Of a stretch of DNA of 46,207 bases, positions 36,208 through 44,505 are shown piece after piece; within the stretch, counting starts at the first letter, position 1, and every line of letters begins with the position of its first letter. Source of the DNA: an uncultured bacterium. Lineage in GTDB: Bacteria; Verrucomicrobiota; Lentisphaeria; Victivallales; UBA1829. The position numbers were made by a program, and so were the translations under genes. Location: assembly GCA_949292215.1 (NCBI GenBank), contig CASEYW010000018.1:1-46207 (forward strand), in the 5' to 3' direction. The notes beneath the pieces are model-generated. The model did no database searches and was not told the DNA's origin. It worked only from the letters and a program-made list of their open reading frames with translations.

Positions 36208-37583
36208 GAAACTTCTCCTGCATAAATGATGTTTGATTCTTCTTGTCTGCGAGCCCAGAGCGCAGTCTGTTTGCGGATTTTCAGAGAGGTACGGACCATC
36301 TCCGCGAGTTCCGCGGTTCCAGTGTCAATATCCTCGTCCCCCGCCAGCAGATTGGCGATTCCCTGGCAAACCAGATTATAAATTTCAGCGGAATCCAGAT
36401 GATAATGAGAACACATTTTCGGGGTTTCGCTGAGAAACAGCACATCGCGGGGATCGGTACAGTCGATCGTGGCGCCGACCGCCGACTTGCGGATCGGGAT
36501 TCCGTAATTCCAGCGGGCGAGACAGTTCTGGAATTCCGGAGAAAGCAGGAACTTCAGCAGGCGCGCCGCAAGTTCCGGCTCCACGCATTCCCGGCGGACG
36601 CAGAAGACATCCGTTGCCTGCACATTCACATCCAGTCCGCCTTCGATCCGCGGCAGTGGTGCGGTATCCCAGTCTTCGAATCCGGCTTTCGTAATAAGGC
36701 TCCGAAATTCTCTCGGCTCCAGCAGCATCGCCGCGCGCCCGGAAAGAAAATGATGAACAAAGTCATCCGGATAGCGATATTGGTGAATTCCCATTTCGCT
36801 GCGCAAACTGCGATACAGACGCAATCCGCGACGAGTTTCCGGACTGTCGATCTTTACGCAATCCGCTCCGTTCGGATCAATCAGGCAGCCGCCCGCACGA
36901 CGGACGATGTTGATCCAGTTTTGTGTCTGATTGTGCCAGCAGAAAATATCTTCCGGAGGCAAAATGCGGCGCAGTCTCCGGACACAGGAGATCAGATCGT
37001 CCCAGGTCCATCCGGGTTCCGGCTTCCGGCAGCCCGCCTGAATGAACAGTTTCGGATTGTAAAAAATGACTCGGGGAGAAAAGATGATCGGAACACCGAT
37101 CAGTCGTGACCCGGTCCGGAAGGCGTCAAGCGGCGTCTGGAAGAAATCGTCCTGATCCGGAAAACAGGAGGCGAAAATACCGGAAAGATCCAGATAGCGG
37201 TCATGATGAGCCTGAATGTAATGAGTCGTCTGAATTTCAAATGTCCCGCCGGTGAAACGTTCGCTGACCCAGACTTCCGGAATCTCCCGATGGATCAGCT
37301 CCCGCAAATCGGAAAACCAGGTCAGACCGCTGCGAAACACAGTCAGATTCTGCTGTAAAATTCGCTTTTGCCACTGCTTCTGCACGAAGGTGCCCTTTCG
37401 GGCGAAGGTTTCCAGAACCCCCTCCCGGACCAGAATCTCAATGGCATTCTGGATGGTTGGAAGAGAGATCCCGGACCCATGCAGGAGTTCACGGGCACCC
37501 GGCAGCTTTTCACCGGCATTGAGTTCTCCGTTTTCCAGCATTCCGAGAATGTGGTTCCGTACAAATGTGCTTTTGTCTTCCAT
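36204..37583 (-). CDS. GntR-type regulator fused to an extracellular solute-binding domain
   Basis: The 459 residues begin with a GntR winged helix (about 1-70: [50 protein letters not shown]). Instead of the usual UTRA or FadR sensor, the rest (about 75-430) resembles a sugar-binding protein of ABC transporters (SBP_bac_1): [33 protein letters not shown] and the [10 protein letters not shown] segment. There is no signal peptide, so it is a cytosolic sensor. The ATG at 37583 has GAGGA upstream; an earlier TTG does not. It is coupled to the pilin, with the beta-helix protein downstream. It probably responds to a galactose-containing oligosaccharide. Confidence 0.85.
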   Translation of the reverse strand: MEDKSTFVRNHILGMLENGELNAGEKLPGARELLHGSGISLPTIQNAIEILVREGVLETFARKGTFVQKQWQKRILQQNLTVFRSGLTWFSDLRELIHREIPEVWVSERFTGGTFEIQTTHYIQAHHDRYLDLSGIFASCFPDQDDFFQTPLDAFRTGSRLIGVPIIFSPRVIFYNPKLFIQAGCRKPEPGWTWDDLISCVRRLRRILPPEDIFCWHNQTQNWINIVRRAGGCLIDPNGADCVKIDSPETRRGLRLYRSLRSEMGIHQYRYPDDFVHHFLSGRAAMLLEPREFRSLITKAGFEDWDTAPLPRIEGGLDVNVQATDVFCVRRECVEPELAARLLKFLLSPEFQNCLARWNYGIPIRKSAVGATIDCTDPRDVLFLSETPKMCSHYHLDSAEIYNLVCQGIANLLAGDEDIDTGTAELAEMVRTSLKIRKQTALWARRQEESNIIYAGEVS

Positions 37584-37602
37584 TCCGTGTCCTCGCAATC
37601 TT

Positions 37603-37617
37603 GTTTACATTATAAAC
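37603..37617. promoter_or_regulatory. Inverted repeat GTTTA-N5-TAAAC overlapping the gntR promoter -10
   Basis: GTTTA (37603-37607) and TAAAC (37613-37617) form a short palindrome directly over the -10 TATAAT. Its position would let a bound repressor block polymerase, so it is a candidate for autoregulation by the GntR fusion. Confidence 0.5.
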
Positions 37618-37637
37618 GAAATCTCTGATATTGTCAA
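37609..37637 (-). promoter_or_regulatory. Consensus sigma-70 promoter for the gntR-pilin-beta-helix operon
   Basis: TTGACA (37632-37637) and TATAAT (37609-37614) on the minus strand match both consensus hexamers perfectly with a 17-bp spacer. The transcription start would fall near 37602, leaving a leader of about 20 nt. Such a strong promoter implies tight repression. Confidence 0.85.
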
Positions 37638-37679
37638 TAGGCAATCTTATTTTTTTTTACTTTTTTTCAACTTGTTTTA

Positions 37680-37708
37680 TTGACCAAGTCAGATTTCATT
37701 TCTAAAAA
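37680..37708 (+). promoter_or_regulatory. Possible promoter for GH35-GH27
   Basis: TTGACC (37680-37685) and TAAAAA (37703-37708) are 17 bp apart, about 100 nt before the GH35 start. The -10 is weak. It is divergent from the gntR promoter about 45 bp away. Confidence 0.4.
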
Positions 37709-37805
37709 AAGACATCTCCAGGCGCCGGATTTCCTGGGAGCGTTGTTGAAAAGAATCCGGGAGATGCTATGTTATCCGGAAATCAAATCTTTCTGGGAGA
37801 TGGAT

Positions 37806-39563
37806 ATGAGCAAATTGGAAATGGACGGTACCGGCTTTCTGCTGAATGGAAAACCGTTCCGGATTCTTGCCGGAGCTATGCACTATTTCAGAATTCATCC
37901 GGCACTCTGGGAGGACCGCTTCCGCAAACTGAAAGCGATGGGACTCAACACTCTTGAAACCTATACTGCCTGGAACATTCATGAACCCCGGCAGGGGGAA
38001 TTCCAGTTCACAGGGTTCGGCGACCTGGAGCATTATCTCGCCCTTGCGCAGAAATACGGACTCAAAGTGATTGTCCGCCCGGGTCCCTACATCTGCTCTG
38101 AATGGGAATTCGGCGCATTTCCCGGCTGGCTGGCCGCAGTTCCGGGGATCCGTCTCCGCTGTTTCAACAAACCTTATCTGGAGGCCGTTGAGCGCTACTT
38201 CCATGAACTGCTGCCAAGAATCAACCGCTTTTCCTGCGTGAACGGCGGCCCCGTTATTGCGGTTCAGGTCGAAAATGAATATGGAAGCTATGGCAACGAC
38301 AAACGCTATCTCGGATTCCTTTCCGATCTCCTTTCCAAACACCTTCCCGATGTGATGCAGCTCACTTCAGATGGTCCCAACTACGCCATGCTCAGCGGCG
38401 GCACTCTCCCCGGGGTATGGGCAACCGGGAACTTCGGAAGCAAAGCGGAAAGCGCCTTCCGGGAACTCGAAAAGTTCCAGCCGGGAAAACCGAAAATGTG
38501 CTGCGAATTCTGGAACGGCTGGTTCGACCACTGGGGAGAACAGCATCATTCCAGAACTCCCGAGGACGCGGGAAACGCTCTGCGGGAAATTCTCGAACAC
38601 AATGGAAACGTCAGCTTCTACATGTTCCACGGGGGAACCAACTTCGGTTTTTTCAATGGAGCAAACTGTCCCGGTTGCAAACAGTATCAGCCGACCGTCA
38701 GCAGTTATGACGACGACGCTCCCCTCAACGAGCATGGTGCGATCACGCCGAAATACGAACTTTTCCGAACCATCCTTGCAGAGTACGGTTCCGGAGTCGA
38801 TCTTTCCGTTCCGCCGCCTCAGGCTCTCCCGGTCAGGGCGTTCGGAAAGGTGGCTCTGACGGCACAGGCTCCGCTGCTGGAAAATCTGAACCGTCTTTCC
38901 AAACCGGAACTGCACGCGGTACCCCTCTGCATGGAGGAACTCGGGCAGTCTCTCGGGTTCATTCATTACCGGACAAAACTGATCCGCAATATTGAAGCGG
39001 AACCACTTGTCATTGACGAGCCTCGCGACCGTGCGCTGATTTACCGGAACGGAGAGTATGTCGCGACCGTCTACTGCAACGACGCATCGTACGAAATTCC
39101 ATTCTCCGCAAAGGAAGGCGATCTCCTTGACATTCTGATTGAAAACATGGGACGTACGAATTACGGACCATTCATGGAACGCAACGCACGCAAAGGAATC
39201 ACCAGCGGAGTCCGGATCGGCAACCAGTTCCAGTTCGGCTGGGAAATCTACCCGCTTCCGCTGGAGGATCTCTGCGGACTCGACTATCAGGAAAGCGGAA
39301 AGGCACTCCGGGAAACGCCATGTTTCTACAAAGGGGAATTCCGCGTGGAGGAACCGGCCGACACCTTCCTCAGAATTCCCGGAAAAAAAGGAACAGCCTT
39401 CCTCAACGGCTTCAATCTGGGAAGATACTGGGACATCGGACCGACTCGCACACTTTATATTCCGGCGCCGCTCCTGAAAAAAGGAGTCAACACGCTGGAA
39501 CTCTTCGAGCTCCATCGGCTGAATGCCCTTGAAGCGGAACTCACCGACACTCCGGAACTTTAA
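37806..39563 (+). CDS. GH35 beta-galactosidase, cytosolic
   Basis: This is a retaining beta-galactosidase. The 585 residues open with the family N-terminus FLLNGKPFRILAGAMHYFRIHPALWEDR. They carry the acid/base QVENEYGSYG (Glu158), the nucleophile CCEFWNGWFDHWG (Glu234), and MFHGGTNFGFFNGA, followed by YDDDAPLNEHG. C-terminal beta domains end with TAFLNGFNLGRYWDIGP. No signal peptide is present, so it acts on imported oligosaccharides. The start at 37806 is set by GGGAG about 8 nt upstream; in-frame earlier ATGs add unrelated residues. It is followed by the GH27 gene after 16 nt. Confidence 0.93.
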   Translation: MSKLEMDGTGFLLNGKPFRILAGAMHYFRIHPALWEDRFRKLKAMGLNTLETYTAWNIHEPRQGEFQFTGFGDLEHYLALAQKYGLKVIVRPGPYICSEWEFGAFPGWLAAVPGIRLRCFNKPYLEAVERYFHELLPRINRFSCVNGGPVIAVQVENEYGSYGNDKRYLGFLSDLLSKHLPDVMQLTSDGPNYAMLSGGTLPGVWATGNFGSKAESAFRELEKFQPGKPKMCCEFWNGWFDHWGEQHHSRTPEDAGNALREILEHNGNVSFYMFHGGTNFGFFNGANCPGCKQYQPTVSSYDDDAPLNEHGAITPKYELFRTILAEYGSGVDLSVPPPQALPVRAFGKVALTAQAPLLENLNRLSKPELHAVPLCMEELGQSLGFIHYRTKLIRNIEAEPLVIDEPRDRALIYRNGEYVATVYCNDASYEIPFSAKEGDLLDILIENMGRTNYGPFMERNARKGITSGVRIGNQFQFGWEIYPLPLEDLCGLDYQESGKALRETPCFYKGEFRVEEPADTFLRIPGKKGTAFLNGFNLGRYWDIGPTRTLYIPAPLLKKGVNTLELFELHRLNALEAELTDTPEL

Positions 39564-39579
39564 CAACAGGTATGGATCA

Positions 39580-41013
39580 ATGAAAACACTTCCACGATAC
39601 AATGGAGCAAAACGAATCGGGGCACGCCCCGGGAATCCGGTCTATTTCTTTCTGCCGGTTACCAGCGGTTCCGTCTCGGTAAAAAGTCTGCCGGACGGAA
39701 TTTCTTTCGACTCACGGAAAAACATTGTTTCCGGCGTCATTCAGACTCCGGGCAGTTACAAGTTGGAATTCATTGCAGAAAATGAGAACGGTGCAATGAG
39801 CTTTTCCGTCGAACTGGCCATCGGCGAGGAGATCGCGCTGACTCCGCCGATGGGCTGGAACAGCTGGTACTGTCTTTCGGAAAGCGTCAGCGATGAAACC
39901 ATCCGTGCTGCCGCGCGTGCCATGGTTGATCGCGGACTCGCCGCCCACGGCTGGAGCTACATCAACATCGATGACTGCTGGCAGGGACCTCGCGGCGGAA
40001 CATTCAACGCCCTTCAGGGAAACGAACGGTTTCCCGACATGTACGCCCTCGCGGAATACATCCACTCTCTCGGACTCCGGTTCGGCCTCTATTCCACGCC
40101 GTGGATTTGCTCCTATGCAGGCTTCCGCGGCGGCTCGGACGACGGTGGATATGAACAGCGCTTCTATCTCTCTCCGGACGAGCGCCTTCAGCCGAATCAG
40201 GTATTCGGACGCTTCCCTTCCGGGCGCGATCTCGGACAGTACCGCACGGGCAGCGTCTGGCATTTCGACGACGATGTCCGCCAGTGGGCGGAATGGGGTG
40301 TCGATTTCGTCAAAGTGGACTGGTATATCAATGACGTTCCGACCACAGAACGCATCAGCCGCGCTCTCCGCGCCTGCGGACGAGACATCGTGCTGAGTCT
40401 CTCCAACAGTTCCCCCTACCAGCTTGCACCGGAACTCTCCAAACTTGCGCAGATGTGGCGGATCACCGGAGATATCAAAGACACCTGGGAGAGCATCAGC
40501 CGTATCGGCTTTGAACACAATTCCGGCTGGTGGAAGCATATGGCGCCCGGACACTGGAACGATCCCGACATGCTGCAGATCGGAGCCATCGGAATCCCGA
40601 ACCGTCCGAACCCGACCTACAAGCCCACAACCCTCACGCCGGAGGAACAGAAAACCCAGTTCTCCCTCTGGAGCATCCTTTCCGCGCCCCTTCTCCTCAG
40701 CTGCGATATCGCCGGAATGGATGAGCCGACCTTCGACCTGCTCACCAACGACGATGTCATCGCCATCGATCAGGATATTCTCGCCGCAAAACCCTCTGTG
40801 GAAACCGCAGGTGCCTGCCGCATCTACCGCAAACCACTGGCGGACGGCGGAGTTGCAATCGGACTCTTCAACCTCTCGGACACCGCAGCGGAACATCCCC
40901 TTCTCCTCGGGAACTCCGCCACGGATCTCTGGACCGGAGAAACATTCTCAACAGAACAACCCATCCTCCGAATCAATCCGCATGGAGTACGACTTTTGAA
41001 GCAGAACGCCTGA
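39580..41013 (+). CDS. GH27 alpha-galactosidase, cytosolic
   Basis: This enzyme removes terminal alpha-galactose. The 477 residues begin with an Ig-like module (about 5-80), then the GH27 barrel: TPPMGWNSWYCLSESVSDE, YINIDDCWQGPRGG, RFGLYSTPW, the nucleophile DFVKVDWY (Asp247), the acid/base WRITGDIKD (Asp298), and WNDPDMLQIG. A beta domain closes the protein. There is no signal peptide. The ribosome site is weak (CAGG). Together with GH35 it points to galactose-rich side chains such as galactomannan, pectic galactan or mucin glycans. A strong terminator follows at 41052-41092. Confidence 0.93.
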   Translation: MKTLPRYNGAKRIGARPGNPVYFFLPVTSGSVSVKSLPDGISFDSRKNIVSGVIQTPGSYKLEFIAENENGAMSFSVELAIGEEIALTPPMGWNSWYCLSESVSDETIRAAARAMVDRGLAAHGWSYINIDDCWQGPRGGTFNALQGNERFPDMYALAEYIHSLGLRFGLYSTPWICSYAGFRGGSDDGGYEQRFYLSPDERLQPNQVFGRFPSGRDLGQYRTGSVWHFDDDVRQWAEWGVDFVKVDWYINDVPTTERISRALRACGRDIVLSLSNSSPYQLAPELSKLAQMWRITGDIKDTWESISRIGFEHNSGWWKHMAPGHWNDPDMLQIGAIGIPNRPNPTYKPTTLTPEEQKTQFSLWSILSAPLLLSCDIAGMDEPTFDLLTNDDVIAIDQDILAAKPSVETAGACRIYRKPLADGGVAIGLFNLSDTAAEHPLLLGNSATDLWTGETFSTEQPILRINPHGVRLLKQNA

Positions 41014-41051
41014 TATGCACGCCGGACGTCACTCCTTCAACTTCATGATCG

Positions 41052-41092
41052 GCGCGGAATCGGACTCAGACACCGGTTCCGCGCTGTTTTTT
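41052..41092 (+). terminator. Intrinsic terminator after GH27
   Basis: A 12-bp stem (41052-41063 with 41073-41084, one G-T pair) closes a 9-nt loop and is followed by TG and six T (41087-41092). It ends the GH35-GH27 operon. Confidence 0.9.
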
Positions 41093-41150
41093 CCTGAAAC
41101 GTCCCGATTCCCGGAACAGCAAATACCACAGAGAAAAAAGGAAAAATTCA

Positions 41151-41873
41151 TCAGTCCGTGATGATTCTGTCGAAAGAAGAGCGAGTCCCAAGCTTGAAGA
41201 GACCGCTCCGGTCGAATTTACTGCGATCCGCAAGGAGATACCGTTTTTTCGCCACCTCCAGCACTTTCAGGAGCAGAGAAGAATGGTACTCGTGGTTGGT
41301 CGTAACCAGATCCCCGTCAATCCCGAACGCGGAGATGAACGCTTTGGAAATGGAGAGACGCTCCAGCTCCCGGATCGCCGCCTGTCCGAGAAACGCATTC
41401 AACTGCAGATCAAATGTCCCACCGAGAGAAATCAGAACGTAATGCGGCGGAAATTTGTGAAAGTTCTGAATGATCATCGCGGAATTCGTCACGATCGTCA
41501 GATTTGAAAATGAGGATTCAAGAAGCCGCTCCGCCAGGAAGAAAACAGTCGTGGAGGAGTCCAGAAAAATGATATCGCCTTCCGCAATCTCCTGAAGCGC
41601 GGACTCGGAAATTTTCCGTTTCCGATTCTGGTTCCAGTTGATGCGTTCCTGAAAGGTGGAGGAGAGCACGGTCATCTTATCCGCCGCTTCCGTCTGGTCG
41701 ATGTAGGCAACCCCGCCATGAACCTTCTGGATCAGATTTTTCCCGACCAGACTCGTAATATCCCGGTGAATCGTTGCAGGCGATACATGAAACTGCTCCA
41801 TCAACTCGCCGATGGAACAATATTTCTTCGTCTTCAAATAATCGAGTATCGCAAATGTCCGCAGATTCTTCAT
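41151..41873 (-). CDS. DeoR/GlpR-family transcriptional regulator
   Basis: This 240-residue sugar-phosphate-responsive repressor has an N-terminal DeoR winged helix (FAILDYLKTKKYCSIGELMEQFHVSPATIHRDITSLVGKNLIQKVHGGV, residues 7-55). The sensor domain (about 75-235) shows GDIIFLDSSTTVFFLAERL, TIVTNSAMIIQNF, GGTFDLQLNAFLGQAA and the typical C-terminal RYLLADRSKFDRSGLFKLG. GGGAGG precedes the ATG. It diverges from a sugar operon, and the intergenic region is filled with ATGAGAA repeats. It probably represses both directions and is released by a phosphorylated sugar from that pathway. Confidence 0.93.
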   Translation of the reverse strand: MKNLRTFAILDYLKTKKYCSIGELMEQFHVSPATIHRDITSLVGKNLIQKVHGGVAYIDQTEAADKMTVLSSTFQERINWNQNRKRKISESALQEIAEGDIIFLDSSTTVFFLAERLLESSFSNLTIVTNSAMIIQNFHKFPPHYVLISLGGTFDLQLNAFLGQAAIRELERLSISKAFISAFGIDGDLVTTNHEYHSSLLLKVLEVAKKRYLLADRSKFDRSGLFKLGTRSSFDRIITD

Positions 41874-41896
41874 GAAACCTCCCCGTGCTTTTTCAT

Positions 41897-41924
41897 ACTA
41901 TACCGATCTTATGAGAGAATTCAA
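41897..41924 (-). promoter_or_regulatory. Promoter for deoR
   Basis: On the minus strand TTGAAT (41919-41924) and TATAGT (41897-41902) are 16 bp apart, with the ATGAGAG repeat inside the spacer, a position typical of autorepression. Confidence 0.5.
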
Positions 41925-42123
41925 TGAGAAAAAATGATATTTTTTGAAATTTTTCATTTTATAATCAGATTTTTACAGAATTAAATGAGAAAAAAAGAAA
42001 AATCAGAAGATTCCCTTCTTCTTCAAAAAAGAAGAATGAGGTTCTAAAGACCATTCTGGAATTTGAAAAAGAGCAGTTCTCATTTTTTTTCATATTTTTA
42101 TCAAATATTCTCATTTTTATTTC

Positions 42124-42151
42124 TTGACATTTCTGAAAAGAGAGGTATTCT
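42124..42151 (+). promoter_or_regulatory. Promoter for the sugar kinase-isomerase operon
   Basis: TTGACA (42124-42129) and TATTCT (42146-42151) are 16 bp apart, about 25 nt before the first ATG. A TTCTCAT repeat lies directly upstream at 42108-42114, at the edge of the -35. Confidence 0.6.
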
Positions 42152-42175
42152 TAATAGCGGAAGGAGATTTCTCAG

Positions 42176-43093
42176 ATGATGAAAAACAAGAATGAGATTG
42201 AATTTGTCGGTCTCGGCTTCTGCAGCAATGACTACATCAGCCTTCTGCCGGAAATCCCGATCGACCACAAGGTTCAGATGATTGAGCATCTGATTCAGGG
42301 TGGCGGCCCGGCGGCGACGGCAACGGTCGCAGCGGCCCGGCTCGGCATGAAAGCCGCATTCATCAGCATGGTCGGCGACGACGATCCCGGCAAACGCATC
42401 CTCAAGGACCTTGAGGCGGAACAGATTCTCACCGATGCCATGCTCGTGCGGAAAAACAGTTCTTCTCCGATTGCCTACTGCTGGATCGACCAGCCGACCG
42501 GAAAGCGGAGCATCGCATGGACGCGCGGAACCCTCCGGGAGCTGGACCCCTCCGAAGTGGATATGGAGCTGATTCTCAACGCAAAACTCCTGCATCTTGA
42601 CGGGCACAATACGGCGGCGGCGATTGTCGCCGCAGAGGAAGCGCAGAAAAACGGCGTGCTGGTCAATCTTGATGCAGGGACAATCCGTCCCGGTGTGGAA
42701 AAAATCATGGAGCACACCGATATCCTCTTCACGTCTGAATACTTTGCACGCACCTGGACGAAGGAACAGGATCTGGAAAAAGCGCTCTTGAAACTCGTCA
42801 AGATCGGTGCGAAAGTCACCGGAGTCACGATGGGAGACAAGGGCTCAATTGCCTTTGACGACGGAAAGATCATTCATTGTCCGGCGTTCCAGGTCACGCC
42901 GCTGGACACCACCGGAGCCGGCGATGTGTTCCACAGCGCATTCGGCGTGAAGTATGTTGAATGCGGCGACCTTTACGAAAGTATGCGTTTTGCTTCAGCG
43001 GTTTCGGCGATCAAATGTCTGAAACTCGGCGGACGCGCCGGTATTCCCACACGTAAACAAGTCGATGATTTCCTCGCGGAACATCAATCATAA
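42176..43093 (+). CDS. PfkB-family carbohydrate kinase
   Basis: This 305-residue sugar kinase is of the ribokinase fold. The N-terminus carries the substrate loop IQGGGPAATATVAAARLG (about 41-58) and the GDDDPGKRIL segment. The C-terminus has the ATP and catalytic motif TPLDTTGAGDVFHSAF with the catalytic Asp of GAGD. The GGGPAATA loop is close to that of sulfofructose kinase (YihV-like) and some IolC-type kinases, so the substrate could be a modified hexose. AAGGAGAT lies before the ATG (or the next ATG at 42179). It is the first gene of a four-gene operon. Confidence 0.88.
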   Translation: MMKNKNEIEFVGLGFCSNDYISLLPEIPIDHKVQMIEHLIQGGGPAATATVAAARLGMKAAFISMVGDDDPGKRILKDLEAEQILTDAMLVRKNSSSPIAYCWIDQPTGKRSIAWTRGTLRELDPSEVDMELILNAKLLHLDGHNTAAAIVAAEEAQKNGVLVNLDAGTIRPGVEKIMEHTDILFTSEYFARTWTKEQDLEKALLKLVKIGAKVTGVTMGDKGSIAFDDGKIIHCPAFQVTPLDTTGAGDVFHSAFGVKYVECGDLYESMRFASAVSAIKCLKLGGRAGIPTRKQVDDFLAEHQS

Positions 43094-43107
43094 GGAAGGA
43101 TTCAAAC

Positions 43108-44481
43108 ATGGCAAACAAATTCAAGATCGGCTATCTTCCGCTGACGAAAGCAAACTGGACCAACGAAACACTCGAAGCCGCGCGGAAAAACGCGAAAGAG
43201 TATCTGCAAAGCCTGCCGAATGTGGAAGTCATCGGCGGAGACCGCATGATTGACTTTGAGGATAAAGCGATCCAGGAACTTGATTTCTTTGAAAAGGAAC
43301 GCCCGGACATGATCGTGGCGCATTTCATGACCTTCTCGCTCGGCGTGATCGTCCCCATGTTCGCCCAGAGATTGAAAGTTCCGGTGGTTCTCTGGTCAAT
43401 GAAAGAACCTGATCCGAAAGGCGGACGTCTCCAGAACAACTCCTTCTGTGCGGCAAACATGAATTCGCACTTTATGTACCGGATGCACGTTCCTTATTTC
43501 CACATTCACGCTGAGGTCGGCTCGAAAGAGGCTGTCGCCGGACTCCAAAAGGCGATTCGCGTCACGAAGACGATCAATATGCTCTTCAGAATGCGCATCG
43601 GCGTGATCGGCGGTCGTGTCCCCGGGTTCTTCACCTCCAGCTGCGATGAGATGCTCCTGCGCACGAAAGTTGGTCCGGAAGTCAAATTCATCACGGAGCA
43701 CGAAGTGATCGAAGCTGCGCGGCATCTGACGGATCAGGAACTCGACAGCGCCATGAAAACAATCCTCTCCGACGCAAAAGTCCATGAGACCGACGGTCCG
43801 AGTGAAGAACAGCTCAAAAAATCCGCGGCTCTCTTCGCCGCAGTCGGCAAGATGAAGGACAAGTTCCTCGTCGATACCTTCGCGATGCGCTGCTGGCCGG
43901 AATTCATTTCGAACGATCTCTATGGAATCGCGATCTGCTCCACGATCGGTCATCTCACAAATCATGGATTCCTCACAGCCTGCGAAGGCGATGCCTATGG
44001 AGCAGTCATGATGCGGATTGAACAGGAACTCACCGGTGATCTGCCTTTCTTCTGCGACATGATCGTAATGGAAGGCGATTATGGTGTGGCATGGCATTGC
44101 GGTGCAGCACCGTGCAGACTCTGCAAAGAGGGATATCAGGCAAAACTCTGTCACAGTGCAACCGTCGAAGGCGGCGGCGTCAAGGGCGTTACGGATGAAT
44201 TCCCGCTCAAGCCGGGACGTGTCACGCTGGCGCGGCTGGGCGAAAAACGCGACGGAGACGGATTCCGCATGCTCATTGCAACCGGTGAAGGTCTCGACAC
44301 CGATCTCTTCGTCCGCGGCAATCCTCTGAAGATCAAATTCGACGCCGGATGCGACAAACTCCGCGAAGTCGTCATCGAACAGGGCTGGGAACATCATTAC
44401 GCCCTCGCCTACGGCGACATTGTTCCGGAACTGCTTGACATCTGCCGCATTCTCGATATCGAACCTGTTGTAGTCCAATAA
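43108..44481 (+). CDS. FucI-like sugar isomerase
   Basis: The 457 residues resemble the COG2407 group of L-fucose/D-arabinose-type ketol isomerases. Metal ligands expected for the family are present: Glu of CEGD (about 293), Asp of FFCDM (about 317) and His of AWHCGAAP (about 330). The N-terminal part (AHFMTFSLGVIVPMFAQRLKVPVVLWS) forms the usual alpha/beta subdomain. The protein is shorter than E. coli FucI (about 590), so its substrate may be a different aldose. It follows the kinase by 14 nt and probably makes the ketose for one of the two kinases in the operon. Confidence 0.82.
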   Translation: MANKFKIGYLPLTKANWTNETLEAARKNAKEYLQSLPNVEVIGGDRMIDFEDKAIQELDFFEKERPDMIVAHFMTFSLGVIVPMFAQRLKVPVVLWSMKEPDPKGGRLQNNSFCAANMNSHFMYRMHVPYFHIHAEVGSKEAVAGLQKAIRVTKTINMLFRMRIGVIGGRVPGFFTSSCDEMLLRTKVGPEVKFITEHEVIEAARHLTDQELDSAMKTILSDAKVHETDGPSEEQLKKSAALFAAVGKMKDKFLVDTFAMRCWPEFISNDLYGIAICSTIGHLTNHGFLTACEGDAYGAVMMRIEQELTGDLPFFCDMIVMEGDYGVAWHCGAAPCRLCKEGYQAKLCHSATVEGGGVKGVTDEFPLKPGRVTLARLGEKRDGDGFRMLIATGEGLDTDLFVRGNPLKIKFDAGCDKLREVVIEQGWEHHYALAYGDIVPELLDICRILDIEPVVVQ

Positions 44482-44505
44482 ATTAACAAAAAGGAGCCAT
44501 CTCTC

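Larger units (their letters stand above)
41874..42175. other. AT-rich divergent control region with ATGAGAA repeats
   Basis: This 302-bp stretch has no gene. ATGAGAG occurs at 41911 and ATGAGAA at 41924 and 41985; the inverse TTCTCAT occurs at 42077 and 42108, 31 bp apart. A deoR promoter (TTGAAT 41919-41924, TATAGT 41897-41902, minus strand) carries one copy between its hexamers. The operon promoter is TTGACA at 42124-42129. The repeats are good candidates for DeoR operators. The centre also has TTCTTC/GAAGAA inverted arms (around 42020). Confidence 0.7.
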
